Source of the DNA: Furcasterigmium furcatum
Taxonomy: Eukaryota; Ascomycota; Sordariomycetes; Glomerellales; Plectosphaerellaceae
Length of the DNA stretch: 64,000 nt
NCBI GenBank assembly: GCA_001599815.1
Contig: BCIA01000008.1
Location: forward strand, 1,240,001-1,304,000
Direction: 5' to 3'
The translations under genes were made by a program, and so were the position numbers. The first letter of the stretch is position 1. Every line of letters begins with the position of its first letter. Below the pieces are notes generated by a model. It was not told the DNA's origin. It worked only from the letters and a program-made list of their open reading frames with translations, and did no database searches. Below, piece after piece: positions 11,919 to 23,117 of this stretch.

Positions 11919-13003
11919 TTACAGAATTGTGCCGAAACTAGGCTGATTAGTATCTTTGCTTTACGTAGCCTGGAGCGTCGAGGACTTACCCGAATGTCCG
12001 CTTGATGCTGTTCACGTAGTACTCCTGCCAGTTCCGCTTGGTCACGTCCTCCTGGCCAACCGGGACACCGGTCCAGGTCACCCTCATCAGAGTGACATGG
12101 TCGATGTCGTTCTGGTCAAACTCGATGTTCAGCTTGGAGTAGTGCTCGGCGGGCCACTGCTTCAACCGCCAGCTCTGGACGATCTTGGTGGGAGCCTTCA
12201 GTTCGAGGTACTCGCCAGTGACGTTTCCGTCAAAGAGCTCGAACTTGCCGCCCTGCTTGGCACCCTCAAAAACCTTGGGGGGCGCCCGAGTGAACGCAGC
12301 GATGCGGCCGGCGTCCGTGAAGGTCTCGAAGAGCTGGTCGGCCGAGGTGCGGAATTCGGTCGTGTCGCTCAGGGTGACAGTGTTGAGGACCTTGCCACCA
12401 TCGGTCTGGGCACTCGAAACCTGGGCAGCAGATTTGGGAGTGCTGGACTGGGGGTGGACCTTGGGCGTTGAGAAGCCGCTGGAGGGGTTGGAGCCAGGCG
12501 CGTGCTGGATGTCCTTGCCGTGCTCTGCAACGAGAGCCGAAGAGAGCTTCAGGAACTCCTTCCTCAGCTGCGGCACGAGCTTGGAGCGCACCAGGTCCTT
12601 GACCGGCTGCTTGCCCTTGGACTCGGAGTAGATGTCGATGTCGAACTGACACGGACGTCAGATGGTGAAAAACTAGCGCGAAGGCACGGGAACTTACCAC
12701 AAACTCGTCTTCCTCGGTGTCATGGGCAACCTCGGGAACGGTGATGTTTCCGGAAACCTCGGCCTCTTCCGGGGCCGAGCCAGTGTACTCGAGAACGAGC
12801 TTGACATCGAAGATAGTGATGACTTTGCCCTTGCGCTGGCTGACGTCCACGTCGCCGTCCATGCTCACGAGCTTGCTAATCTTCGCCGTGACACCGCCAT
12901 CCTCGACCTCAAGCTTGGTGAGGGACGTCTCGAGGTATTCCTTGGCCCAGGCAGAGACATCCTTGTTCACCCAGTGCCAGTTGTTGGGGTTGTGGAGGAC
13001 CAT
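11919..13003 (-). CDS. aha1: Hsp90 co-chaperone Aha1
   Basis: Predicted 326-residue cytosolic activator of Hsp90 ATPase. Exons on the minus strand: 13003-12698, 12645-11990, 11937-11919. The N-terminal Aha1 domain begins MVLHNPNNWHWVNKD and contains the acidic strand region, with DVSQRKGKVITIFD typical of the family. A serine/proline-rich linker (residues about 150-185) leads to the C-terminal AHSA1/START-like domain (TLSDTTEFRTSADQLFETF, GGKFELFDGNVTGE, QSWRLKQWPAEH, YYVNSIKRTFG). The last coding exon is only 19 nt; it was placed by a TACTAAT-type branch site and restores the conserved end FGFGTIL. Without that splice the protein would lose this end. The bulk of the 13-15.4 kb gap lies upstream of its start. 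Confidence 0.93.
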
Positions 13004-15392
13004 TTTGGAGCGGTGACTCGGGTCTGACGAGGGCTGCGAGGTAGGTTGGCTTTTGACTGGTGTGCGATTGACGTTAGCAAAGATGCCCATCTGAGGAAGC
13101 AAAGCAGACATCAATTGCAGAAAAGGAGTCTCGATCAGTGGGTGGTCGAAAGACCGCAGCGTTTGTCATCAAAGAAGGGAGTACAAGTCGCTCTATGACT
13201 GGTGCCAGCTGGAGTATCATCATGCGAAACAAAGACAAAGAAAGGATTGGGTGGTTGGGGGAAGTAGTCTTACCTTGGACGGGTGCTGGTGTAGCTATCT
13301 CATGTCAGGAGGGAGGCACGAGGACCTAGCGTGCAAAGGTGGAAGAAATATGTAGAGAAGTTCTCGCGGCGAAGGGGCCAGAGAAAGCTCTAGAATTTTG
13401 ACGTCGTGGGTCAGGCACCGGAAAATCATCGGCTCCAGTCTTGTGTTGCAGCTCCATTTTGCTGACATAAGGAGGAGCGGGCGGGCAGGCTGCAGGCCCC
13501 GACATGGGAGCCTCGGGGGCAGCGCCTGCCTCCCGAGCAGGAAGGAAAGTGGAAAGTGCGATGGAAGCTTCTTAATTTGGTGGCCTTAAATTCAGTAGGC
13601 ACTTTCCACAGGTATAACCTGCCTGGGGATTCTTGGCCAGAACATCATCATCATCATCATCAGCCTCGACCTCCATCCACCGCGAGACTCGCCGGGCCCG
13701 GCAGGACGATCGATAGTGTCCCGTGTCAGCCACTCCAGGCGGCTTGTTTTTGGTGTCAGCCTTGATCCTGTGAGAGCTTCCTCTTGACGAACACGCGGAT
13801 TAAAGCCCAGGGCAGCGGCACAAATGGCTCTCCCACATGCGACCCAGCCAATCGATTGGTGTGGCATCGATGCTGCATCTTCCCGAAGACACAGCATGCG
13901 CAACACAACCACAGGTCCGGTCATGGCCATGGCTCGGGCCTCGTCCGACATTTCGAGACCCAGCCCCTCACCAGTTCACGAGTACAAGTACCTGGAGATC
14001 ATCAGCTGGCCCTCGGTTCTGTGCCATCCTCAAAAGACAACCACCCTCCATGTACGCCCTGACGCTAATGCATGCTTCTTTGGAAGCACCTCAAAAGCCG
14101 ACACATTCAACGTGGGCCAGCGGCCGACGGGCAAATAATGTCTGGCATTGCACTGGACGAAGTCACATCCTCTAAGCGCCGACACCAAGAATAGATCGAC
14201 CCGTTCAGGTCGGTCTGTCCAATCAACAACGTTGCCCGCCACACCCCGGCCACCCCCGCGACCATCCTGCCAAGAGAGGCATGGCGTGAGCACCCCAAGC
14301 CCAGGGTTCAGGATCTCTGATCTGTGATGCTTCCTAGCTCCAGCAGCTCGACTGTACATGGCATCCAGCCGGGTGAGCACGGTGCCGAAAGTCACCCGTT
14401 GCCAGAGTCGGTTGACCGACATTTTCCATGACATGGCGAGGAGCCAATCTCATGAAGAGGCACGGAGAACACGCATCCCGAGCCGCATAGGGCTCCAGAC
14501 AAGCGGTGCAGGAATCGAGCAACTTGGTTCTAGCGCATTAGCATCAAGAATGGTCTCCGGATTGTCGGCCAACGCGGGATAGAATGCTAAATAGCCATGC
14601 CAAGGCTTCTACGAAGAAGCAAGGCCGCGATATCTGGCCTACACACCCCGGAGCTCGGTAACTTGGAGGTCAAGGGTGTCCGTTAAACTCGGCTCGCTCA
14701 TTTCCAGCAAATGAGAGAAGTTGAAAGCTAAAGGCTTCTGCAGAGCCTGTTTTCTCGGGCCCGGGAAATACTCTATTCTCAACACGCCTCATCTCCCCGT
14801 CGAGTTGAGAGTCACATCCGACGCAGGTGTCGAACGACAAGGATCTTCAGAGGCGGGACTGACTTACAGGCATGCATCCGACCACCACCCCACCTCAGAC
14901 CTTACCCCCCCTTTAATGGATGACCTCTTGGCTCCTGGGCCCCCTGGCTGCAGGTAGGTAGTATGTATCTCGGTTGCACTGCAGGGCCATCGACGCCTTG
15001 CCGCCCTCCTCATGGCGACCAGGCGGCCAGCCTCTTTATCCTCCTTTACATCCTCCTGCCACCATAGATTACTCTCCGAATCCTGCCTGCGACTTGACTC
15101 CACGGCGCGTCTCTTGGTTTTTGGTGTCACCGGCGTACGTCGCGTTCCCCTTCGTGAGCGTTTGGTCGCGTTGCCATGCATCTTCAAGCCTTGTAACCAG
15201 TACGGCTACCGAGCGAAGGCCAGACAGCTGGGTTGCGAAGACGTGCGACTCTCGCACCACCCCCAGCGTCCTGGGCTGCTCGTGAAGAAGCGTCCATCCA
15301 ACACCTCACCAACGACCTGACACTCTGTACCAAGTCCCCTCGCCTCGACCCAAATCCGATCCTCGCGTCCGTTTTGGACTCGACATTTCACG
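13004..15392. other. 2.4 kb intergenic region between divergent genes
   Basis: No gene that I can support. It holds the aha1 promoter on the left and the leader of the gene at 15393 on the right. A short (CAT)n run lies at about 13643-13661 and a GGTAGGTAG motif near 14954. Short frames here show no family motif and no consistent splice pattern. Confidence 0.5.
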
Positions 15393-18300
15393 ATGAGTAC
15401 CATCCGCGATCCTCAGCGTTTGCGTCAAGGCCTCAATCCTCTCTTGACTCAATCCCTTGGCGGCCCATATCACCACCCTCATGCCACGCCAATGTCCGCC
15501 GTGTCTATGACCCCGAGTCATCTACACTCGGCTCATCCTCCAGGGAGCGCTATTCAGCCCTACAATCCTCAGGAATGGATAGGCTCGCCCGCTGTTCCCA
15601 CGGACCGAGGTCATCACTTCGCTGAGTCTCAAGGTAGGAGACACGCCGGCTGGGCCCGTTAGGTGGCATAGACTGACTGGAGATAGCCTCACCTCCCCCT
15701 CCTCCATACAGCCCACCATATCAGCGGCCTGGGAGCGGCAATCCGGACTCTTCGCCCAGCGCCAATATTTCTGCAGCGAGGATCCCTCCTACAAACCTAC
15801 ATCGCCCATCACCAGAGCCATCCACGACATCCTTCCCCCCACCTCCTGGCGGCAGAGCCCCTTCTCGAGATCGCCGCTTCTTACCCTCGCTCCGAAGACA
15901 TCGGGATCAGAATGAGCAAACAAGCCCCCCTGACCCTATGCCACCGGTGTCCATCTCGCGGGCTGCACCCCCCCCAATCCAGATCCCTCTGGCCCATCCT
16001 ACACCTGAGCGGGCTTATGGAGGCCCATCACACGCACCGCCGGCATCACGCAGGGCAGTATCAACAAGCGCCATTGATACTCCCATTTCAGCTCGGTCAC
16101 GGTCTGCGTCCCAAACAAGATGGGAGCCCGGCATGCCCCTCCCACCACCTCCGCCTGGGCCGCCGCCGCCGGGTTCAAGGTCACAAAGCGTGGCAAGCGT
16201 CAACAGAACAACCGAACCCATGGCATCACCTCCAACCAGACGGCCCCCGCCAAGCAGTGGATCTGCTTTGGGCCCGGTTCCTCCAACCCCGGCGGACTGG
16301 GTAGATCAGGACAACACACAGGATACCCCTTCTCGAGGCCGCACATTTGACCTGACGATTGACACTGCCGCTGCTGCCAGCTCGAGAGACGAAGATGACC
16401 CGAACCATTCAGGTCAGCTGAGCTCCGGCAGCCTGAACCGTGCTGGTGCAGTAAGGCACGACAAGACCATTGTCCAGCGTCGAGCCGAGAGCCGAACACG
16501 TCAACACGGTTCCATTGATGGAGCGATACAGCCGTTGGAGCTCAGTGACATTATTGTGCCCAGTGGCAGCGGCTTATCACGGAGAAAGACGATCAATAAG
16601 TCCACTCCGAGAAGCGGCGGGCGAACGTTGAATGATACGCCCAGAAATGGCGACAACAACCTCACCCCGCGGGCTCTGAATTCCGCTCAACGTCCGGAAA
16701 CTTCGACACCGCCCTTTTCCCCGAATCAACTGCAAAAGATGCCGATGACTGGGGACGGTGGTTCGCGTGTTGCACCTAAGGCACTTCCTACACCTCCTCC
16801 ACAGAGTCGATCTGCTTCTACCACACGAGCCCGGGCACTGCTGACTCCATCCGAAGAGGGACCATCCCAATCGTCCACGGCGTCGAGACAGGCTGTCTCT
16901 GCACAAACTGCTGACCAGTTCGGTGAGGCAAGTATCCAGAGATTCCAGGCTTTTGCAGCCAGCGAGGCCTCCGCAGCTTCCGATGCGGACAGGGTCCGCC
17001 TCTTTGCCGATTTTATTGTCAGCGAATCCCGCATCAGACGAGAACGGTACTCTTCGGCAATAGGGGCTATGGGCTCTGAGATATTCGATTTGACGAGAGA
17101 CCTCTTCCGGCCGATGGCCTCGAGGCGTCTCTCGGGTGTGTTCGTGGGCCAGAGTGAGCATACACCTCGCTCATCAGAGCCCTCTCGGTCTCATCGTGCG
17201 TCAGTAGAATCTCTGCAACAAGACAGCGCCGGGCCAAGCTCAACGCCAGCATCCGCCAACCCGCCTAATTCCGCAGGCTCAAACAACGGCAACTGGCAAT
17301 CGTCCGGCTACATGCCGTCACTCTCACCCATTCTCAGCATGAGTGCAAGCGGCAATGGAGATGACGACTCCAGGGGCCGTCCTTCGAGCCGATGGTGGGA
17401 GTCGGACTCTAACGGCCAAGCTGGCCAAGTGATGGAGAGGTCTAAGCGTGAATCCAAGTACATGGGCGTCCACAAGGAAGCACGAGAGGCCCTGCAGTGG
17501 TCTGGTAGCCCTGTCGATCAGGATACGCCATCGTTCAGCGAGGAGAGCTCGTCCAGCAACTACCCCCAGGAAAAGACAGGATGGCACGAGGAGTCGATGT
17601 TGACGCCCCAGCCGCTCCGAAACTCTGCGCAGTCATTTGCCTCGTCATCGACGCCATCCTCCCCGAATCCGGCGCACCTGGACATCTCGCGCCTTGTGAC
17701 GTTGCCTCCGCCGTACCCTCGGCACCATCCTGCCGTAAACAACAACCATCCCGAGCTGACGGCAACAAGAACAGCAATTCGGCAAGTCAGTGACTTTGAA
17801 GAGGTGGAAAGGACCAAGGAGAGATTTTTACAAACCAGCCAAAAGAAGCGGGAAGAGGCTGCCCAAGCTGCTTCGGAGCGCCGTGCTGCATTGAGAGCCA
17901 ACCTCCAGCGGGAGATCAACGCAGGTAACATGAGCTTTGCCGAGGCTTCTTCCATCGAACAAGACTCAGTCGAGTCGGAAAAGGAGAGCCAGAAGGCATT
18001 GGAGAAGGCCGACTTTGAGCATTTCCAGAGCCAGGTCGTCATGCCCCTGAATGAGCTGCTTACGAACCGCATCGCCAAGGCTACATCGCTTTTCGATGAC
18101 CTTGCCAGCCACTTGTTCGATAACGTCGAGAGCGCGGCCGATCTACCGCAGGAGGAAGGAGACGACAAACCGGAGCTTCTCGAGAAGCTGACGCTGCTGA
18201 AGTGGATTTTCGAGGCACGGGAAACACTCCACCGTGCAATCTACGACATCCTCTCGGACCGAAATGATAGATACCGCGAAGTGATACTGACGCCATACCG

Positions 18301-18967
18301 CCTCGCGAAGAACGAAGAGAAGGTGGCCTCCGCCAAGGCTTTCTTTGCGGAGGACGCGGCGAAGCGGCAACTCGCGTTCGCCAACGAGGTCCTGGAGAGG
18401 ACTCGCGCCCTCCAGCATGTTGTGGAGGAAAACACCGTACGGGGTGTGGAAGTGCAGCTCTCGGCGTTCTGGGACATTGCACCTCCTTTACGCCGGGTGC
18501 TGGAGAAGATCCCCGCAGACCTGGGAGCGGGCAACTTCAGCGTGCAGATTCCGACGCAGGAGTACCAGGAGAACCCCGCGTATCATCAGCACCCACTGCA
18601 GTACCTGTACAGTCTGCTCATGCACGCCGAGCAGAGCACGTATCAGTTCATCGAGTCACAGACGAATCTCTTATGCAAGCTGCACGAGGTTAATGAGGCA
18701 GTGTCGCATGCCGAGGCCAGGGTTGCCGAGGCAGAGGACACGGGTGAAGAGCCGGAGGAGAAGGCGGCTCGGGCGAGGGCCGCAAGGCTGGAACAGGAGC
18801 AAAAGCTGACAGCCGATCTGCAGGAGAAGGTGCAGGTCGTGCAGGGGCAGTGGCAGAGCGCTCTGGGCGAGGCCCTCAAGAACACGAAGCAGGCCGCGGG
18901 TGAGTGGTTGCTGTCGACTGGTGGATGGGACGAGGCGCTCGAGGAGGGCGGCGTGGGCAGTGTTTGA
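15393..18967 (+). CDS. Proline-rich, coiled-coil protein of unknown function
   Basis: Predicted 1,173 residues; exons 15393-15633 and 15687-18967, joined in frame through a 53-nt intron. I do not recognise the family by name. Residues 1 to about 330 are disordered and rich in Pro/Ser, including runs of six and four prolines near residue 230 that resemble EVH1/profilin/SH3 docking sites. A short ordered block follows (QRFQAFAASEASAASDADRV and on). After a second Ser-rich stretch, the C-terminal 420 residues are strongly helical: FEEVERTKERFLQTSQKKRE, ERRAALRANLQREINAG, VVMPLNELLTNRIAK, LTLLKWIFEARETLHR, and a final coiled coil KAARARAARLEQEQKLTADL. The pattern (disordered N-terminus, long helical C-terminus) suggests a cytoskeletal or polarity scaffold, but that is inference only. 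The start at 15393 is the first ATG in frame. Confidence 0.85.
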
Positions 18968-19436
18968 GCGTCAGCGCCTGAGTGAGGAAGAACTAACTTA
19001 TCATGCCTGCGTGGCTATTGCTGCGTTGATACCCCCTATTTTCTTGCGGTCGCGGTCATGGGATCCCTTTTTTCTACATTGTGTACATATATACACGGAG
19101 CCGTAAGGCATGAAAGACCCAATGGGAACAAGACGTGGAATGGTAATCAAGTAGTATTGCGTCCGGGATTTGCCTTCCCTGTGCTGATGCCGTAAACAGC
19201 TCTATATATGTACAATGTCGTGCGTGATGTCCCAAAGTGCCACAAGGCAGTCAGGAGTGCTGTTGTACATGATGCGTATAGTCTGTCGCCGTTGGTCTTC
19301 CCTAGGCAGTTTCATGCCTCTCCTTGGGAACCCATCTGGCGAATCTCTCAACCAAATCTTCGAGCTCGTCGTCGGTGATGATGTGGCTCTTTTCCTTGAT
19401 CCGGGCGATCTTCCAACCGCTTCCTTTGCAGCCAGG
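18968..19436. other. Convergent 3' region, with a coding-like tail for fmc1
   Basis: No independent gene called. On the minus strand, 19419-19302 could be a second exon of fmc1: it is in the same frame beyond the stop and reads like protein (see findings). Confidence 0.4.
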
Positions 19437-19766
19437 TCACTTGTTCCCCCTGTCGATGCGGGCGTTATACTCTTCGGGCAGGTCCATGCCGACGCGGCGA
19501 GCTGTGAGGCGGACGCGCTCCTCCTCGTCCATGTTCATACCGGGGTTGTAGCGCTCGAGGAGGGAGACGTAGGTGCGCTGGGCACGGAGGTAGGCGAGGA
19601 ATTGGTGGGCCTGGCCGGCGGCTTCTGATGAGGAGGCGTTGGAGAAGTCGGCGCGCAGTCGGTGGTGAAGGGGGGAGCGGTTGCTGGCGAGCACCGGCCG
19701 CGGAGGAAGTTCGCGGAGGAGGGAACGGTATAGGGAGCGAAGCGTTTGGCGAGACGGCTGCGACAT
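19437..19766 (-). CDS. fmc1: ATP synthase assembly factor Fmc1 (mitochondrial)
   Basis: Predicted 109-residue mitochondrial matrix protein of the Fmc1 family, which helps assemble or stabilise the F1 part of ATP synthase with Atp12 in yeast. The LYR-like start is plain: RQTLRSLYRSLLRELP, then a short variable stretch, then QAHQFLAYLRAQRTYVSLLERYNPGM and EERVRLTARRVGMDLPEEY. The start at 19766 places the LYR motif about ten residues in, as usual. The C-terminus is uncertain: the simple frame stops at 19437, but a 51-nt intron (19470-19420) would give a 137-residue protein ending at 19302. It is divergent from hal2, with start codons about 510 bp apart. Confidence 0.82.
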   Translation of the reverse strand: MSQPSRQTLRSLYRSLLRELPPRPVLASNRSPLHHRLRADFSNASSSEAAGQAHQFLAYLRAQRTYVSLLERYNPGMNMDEEERVRLTARRVGMDLPEEYNARIDRGNK

Positions 19767-20278
19767 CTTTGTGTCTCTTTCTCTGTGGGATGCAGGATTT
19801 GCAGGGCTTGCGCGTCGCTGGTGGGATTGAGGCTGTGAAAAGTGCGACGACGGTGGCAGTGAGCCGGTGGGCGATGTTTGCGAACGAATCCGAGGGGATG
19901 CGAGTCCGAAGATGTTCATCGAGGTCAAGCTCGAGGTTCTGCGCCGATGCGACGGGAAAAATTTGGATTACATAAGGCTCGGTGGTTAGCGTACTGCTGG
20001 CAGGTGCCCCGCGACCCAAGGACCCGACAGGACCGATGACGGGCAACGAATGAGGGGCACTGAGGAGACGGGAGCAGCTCTGCGGTTTCAGCGAAGAAGG
20101 TAAGTACGGCCCGTATAAAAAGTAGTAGTACGAGTATTTCTTCCCAGCTTCATCATCTGACAGGAACAGCATCTCTCTCGGTTCTTCCATATCTATACTC
20201 GGTACTCCCCCTCCATTGACCCCGAACCTGCCCAAAATCAAGCTTCTAACTCTCTCCTCTTCAGGTCTTTGCCAACTG
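19767..20278. other. Shared fmc1/hal2 divergent promoter
   Basis: The 512 bp between the two start codons carry both promoters. No ATG lies between the TATA-like box at 20114 and the hal2 start at 20279. Confidence 0.6.
20114..20120 (+). promoter_or_regulatory. TATA-like box of hal2
   Basis: TATAAAA on the plus strand, 165 nt before the first ATG of hal2. Position and orientation fit a core promoter element; transcription start not known. Confidence 0.45.
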
Positions 20279-21526
20279 ATGCCCCGCCGAGCGCAACTCT
20301 CCTTCGCCGCCATACTCAGTGCCCTCCTAGCTGCGATCCTGGCAATCTTCGCCTTCAGAGCATCTCCTCGGTTCGCTCCCTCGAGCCTTTCCTTCTCTCT
20401 CCCTCGTCCCGCCGCCGCTCTCCTCAGACCCTTCTCCTCGACCACCACCATGTCCTACGCCAAAGAGCTCCAGGTCGCCCAGCTGGCTGTCCAGCGCGCC
20501 TCCATCCTCACCAAGCGCGTCTTCCACGAGAAGGCAAAGGGCACAGTCGACAAGTCTGACAAGTCTCCCGTCACAATTGGTGATTTTGGCGCACAAGCCC
20601 TGATCATCGCCGCTCTGCGCCACAACTTCCCCGAGGATCAGATCGTGGCCGAGGAAGAGGCAGCCCAGCTCCGTGAGGATGAGAAGCTGAGGACTGAGGT
20701 GTGGGACCTCGTCCGCGAGACGAAGCTTGACGATGCGTCCGCAGAGGCTGAGATTCTGGGCGGTAGCATCAAGAGCGCAGAGGAGATGCTCGATGTCATT
20801 GACCTTGGGAACAGCCCCGGCGGTGCCAACGGCAGGATCTGGACCATCGACCCTATCGATGGCACCAAGGGCTTCCTCCGCGGAGGCCAGTACGCCGTCT
20901 GCCTCGCCCTCATGGTCGACGGCGATGTCAAGGTCGGTGTCCTCGGGTGCCCTAACCTGCCCGTTGACGACGCTGCGCCCTTGACGGCCGACATTGGCGC
21001 CAACGCCACCGACGAGGAGGGCCGCGGCGTCCTCTTCTCCGCCATCCTGGGCGAGGGTGCTACCTCTCGCCCTCTGGCCCGCGGAGCTCTCTCTTCGGCG
21101 GCAAAGCCCATCGCTATGCGTACCCTGAGCGACATGGCCTCTGCCACGTTCTGCGAGAGCGTCGAGGCTGGCCATAGTTCCCACGGCGACCAGGCGCAGA
21201 TCGCCCAGGGCCTGGGAATCAGTCGCCCCAGCGTCCGCATGGACAGCCAGAGCAAGTACGGCAGTATCGCCCGCGGCGCTGGCGACATCTACCTGCGGTT
21301 GCCCGTCAAGGCGACCTACCAGGAGAAGATCTGGGACCATGCCGCTGGCGACTTGATCGTGCGCGAGGCCGGGGGCGAGGTCACGGATATCGCGGGCAAC
21401 AGGCTCGACTTTTCCGTCGGACGAACACTCGCGAAGAACAAGGGCGTTGTGGCGGCGCCCAAGCCCGTGCATGGGCAGGTGCTCAAGGTGGTACAGGAGG
21501 TTCTGAGCAAGAAGGCGGCGTTGTAG
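20279..21526 (+). CDS. hal2: 3'(2'),5'-bisphosphate nucleotidase Hal2/Met22
   Basis: Predicted 415 residues from the first ATG, or 358 from the ATG at 20450; no introns. The enzyme removes the 3' phosphate from PAP and PAPS, protecting sulfate assimilation and RNA-processing nucleases; it is Mg-dependent and inhibited by Li and Na in the yeast family member. Motifs of the Li-sensitive phosphatase superfamily: DKSPVTIGDFGAQ near the core start, IVAEEE (metal-binding acidic pair), WTIDPIDGTKGF (metal site, Asp191 in the long form), and IWDHAAGDLIVREAGG near the end. The core begins at MSYAKELQ. The extra 57 N-terminal residues contain a hydrophobic span (FAAILSALLAAILAIFAF) and then an Arg/Ser-rich stretch, so the long form may be membrane- or mitochondrion-targeted. 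Fungal-type length agrees with the short form. Confidence 0.92.
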   Translation: MPRRAQLSFAAILSALLAAILAIFAFRASPRFAPSSLSFSLPRPAAALLRPFSSTTTMSYAKELQVAQLAVQRASILTKRVFHEKAKGTVDKSDKSPVTIGDFGAQALIIAALRHNFPEDQIVAEEEAAQLREDEKLRTEVWDLVRETKLDDASAEAEILGGSIKSAEEMLDVIDLGNSPGGANGRIWTIDPIDGTKGFLRGGQYAVCLALMVDGDVKVGVLGCPNLPVDDAAPLTADIGANATDEEGRGVLFSAILGEGATSRPLARGALSSAAKPIAMRTLSDMASATFCESVEAGHSSHGDQAQIAQGLGISRPSVRMDSQSKYGSIARGAGDIYLRLPVKATYQEKIWDHAAGDLIVREAGGEVTDIAGNRLDFSVGRTLAKNKGVVAAPKPVHGQVLKVVQEVLSKKAAL

Positions 21527-21691
21527 AGGCGCCCAAAAGTTTAGCATGATGATACCACGGAAGTTGGATGATCAACCAGGCAGAGAAAGACCCAATAAAT
21601 GCAATAGTATACACGTTTGTGATAACGACAAGATATACACAGCCCTCCGGCTCCTGTAACTCTCTCCCATCCTCCCGTCCTGGCGTCTCCT

Positions 21692-22664
21692 CTATTTGAT
21701 CTTCTTCTGCTTCAGCTTGATCGTCTGGTCGTTCACGAAGACGCCCTTTCCCTTGTACGGCTCCGGGGGTCTGAACTTCCTCACGCGCCCGCAGAAGCTC
21801 ATGATCTCCTCGCGGTTGATGCCCTCCACAAGGATACGGGTCGGCGTCGGCGTCGTCACCGTCACGCCCGCGGGGATCGCCTCCTCGATCGGATGAGTGA
21901 AGCCGAGCTTCAGGCACAGGAACTTCTGCCCGCGGAAAGCCTCCTTGCCCGCGCGCTGCTCGACCGTCGCGCGGTATCCGACGCCCACGAGGCGCAGCAC
22001 GGCCGTGTGGCCCTCCGAGACGCCCATGATGTACCGGTTGAGGTAGGCCCAGGTCGTGCCTGCAAAGCTCGCGGTTAGCCGTTGTGCCGGAGAGGAGAGG
22101 AGAGGAGATGGCGAGGGAAGAGAGGGAATACGCACCCCACATCTCCCGTTGCTGCTTGAGCAGGTCATTCTCCACGCTGAGCGTCGCCTTGCGCCCCTCT
22201 GTATCGTGTTCGATGTGCAGGAACGGGGGGATCTCGAGGTCGAGTTTGCCTGTAGTGCGAGCGTGAATAGTTAGCCTTTGGCTCCCATAGCCTCGAAATG
22301 CTTTCCAACGGCCCCAATTGCCTGCTGCAAGAACCAATGGGTTGCAACAAGCTCTCAAGTCCCCAGTCACTCCTCGGGTCTCTCCACAGGAACACGTACC
22401 CAGGGGTCCTGTGACCGTTACCGTCCGCTTCGCAATCTGCAAGTACGACGTCGCGTCCTTCTTGATCTTCGGCTCGCCAATCATGAGTTCCACGCCCGGC
22501 GGGATCGAGATGGGTGTCCGGCCGAGCTTGGACTGCGAGGGTGCTGTCGCCGAAAAGTGTCGCCGCGGCGCCGCCGTCGTCTGCAGCGCCGGCACGAGAA
22601 ATGACGGTAATGTTGTGGTTGGCACCGCTTTCCGCAGGGCCGAGCCCCGACTTGTAGCAAGCAT
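21692..22664 (-). CDS. mrpL6: Mitochondrial large-subunit ribosomal protein L6
   Basis: Predicted 248-residue protein of the bacterial uL6 family with an N-terminal mitochondrial targeting sequence (MLATSRGSALRKAVPTTT, rich in Arg/Ser/Thr). Exons on the minus strand: 22664-22400, 22249-22136, 22059-21692; the introns are 150 and 76 nt. Recognisable strings: LGRTPISIPPGVE and VTVTGPLGKLDLEIPP in the first domain; TTWAYLNRYIMGVSEGH, LVGVGYRA, and LKLGFTHPIEEAIPAGV in the second; GRVRKFRPPEPYKGKGV and lysine-rich end KLKQKKIK as in other L6 proteins. It binds 23S-type rRNA in the mitochondrial ribosome. It lies tail to tail with hal2, 165 bp apart. Confident. Confidence 0.92.
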
Positions 22665-23117
22665 CTTGTCTGTCTGTCGAGGGGTGGTCGTGTGCAATAT
22701 GCCAGAGAAGAGCTGACGATGGTTCTCCAATGCCAAATTCCGAGCAGCCTTTTTTCTTGCTTAGTCATCACATTGCACGGATCACCAACGCCCAACAAAC
22801 AGCCAACCCATCAGACCATCCAACTCCCTGGATTTGGATGACAGATCACAGGACAAGCACACGATAGAATTAAGTATTTCTTAAGCAGGTTTGTGTAGTA
22901 CACATGTTGATTAGCAATTGCTGCAGTGCTTGCTTTATTGAGACGCCAACCACACAACAAGGGAGGTATATCTAGAGACCCCTTTTCTGGCAAACCACCT
23001 CAAGCGTGAATCGAAAGAGTGCCAAGTACAAGATGGGCGTGCCCAAGACTCGGACGTGATCTGTCATTCATCCGGAGGGACTTCACGCCCACGTTCATCG
23101 CACCGAGCTGGGACAAT
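22665..23117. other. Intergenic, mrpL6 promoter and tub2 3' UTR
   Basis: No gene seen. AT-richer stretch at 22860-22930. Confidence 0.5.

Noticed and set aside
20327..21547. Long minus-strand frame opposite hal2
   Set aside because: Antisense shadow; no conserved motif, while the plus strand codes a complete phosphatase.
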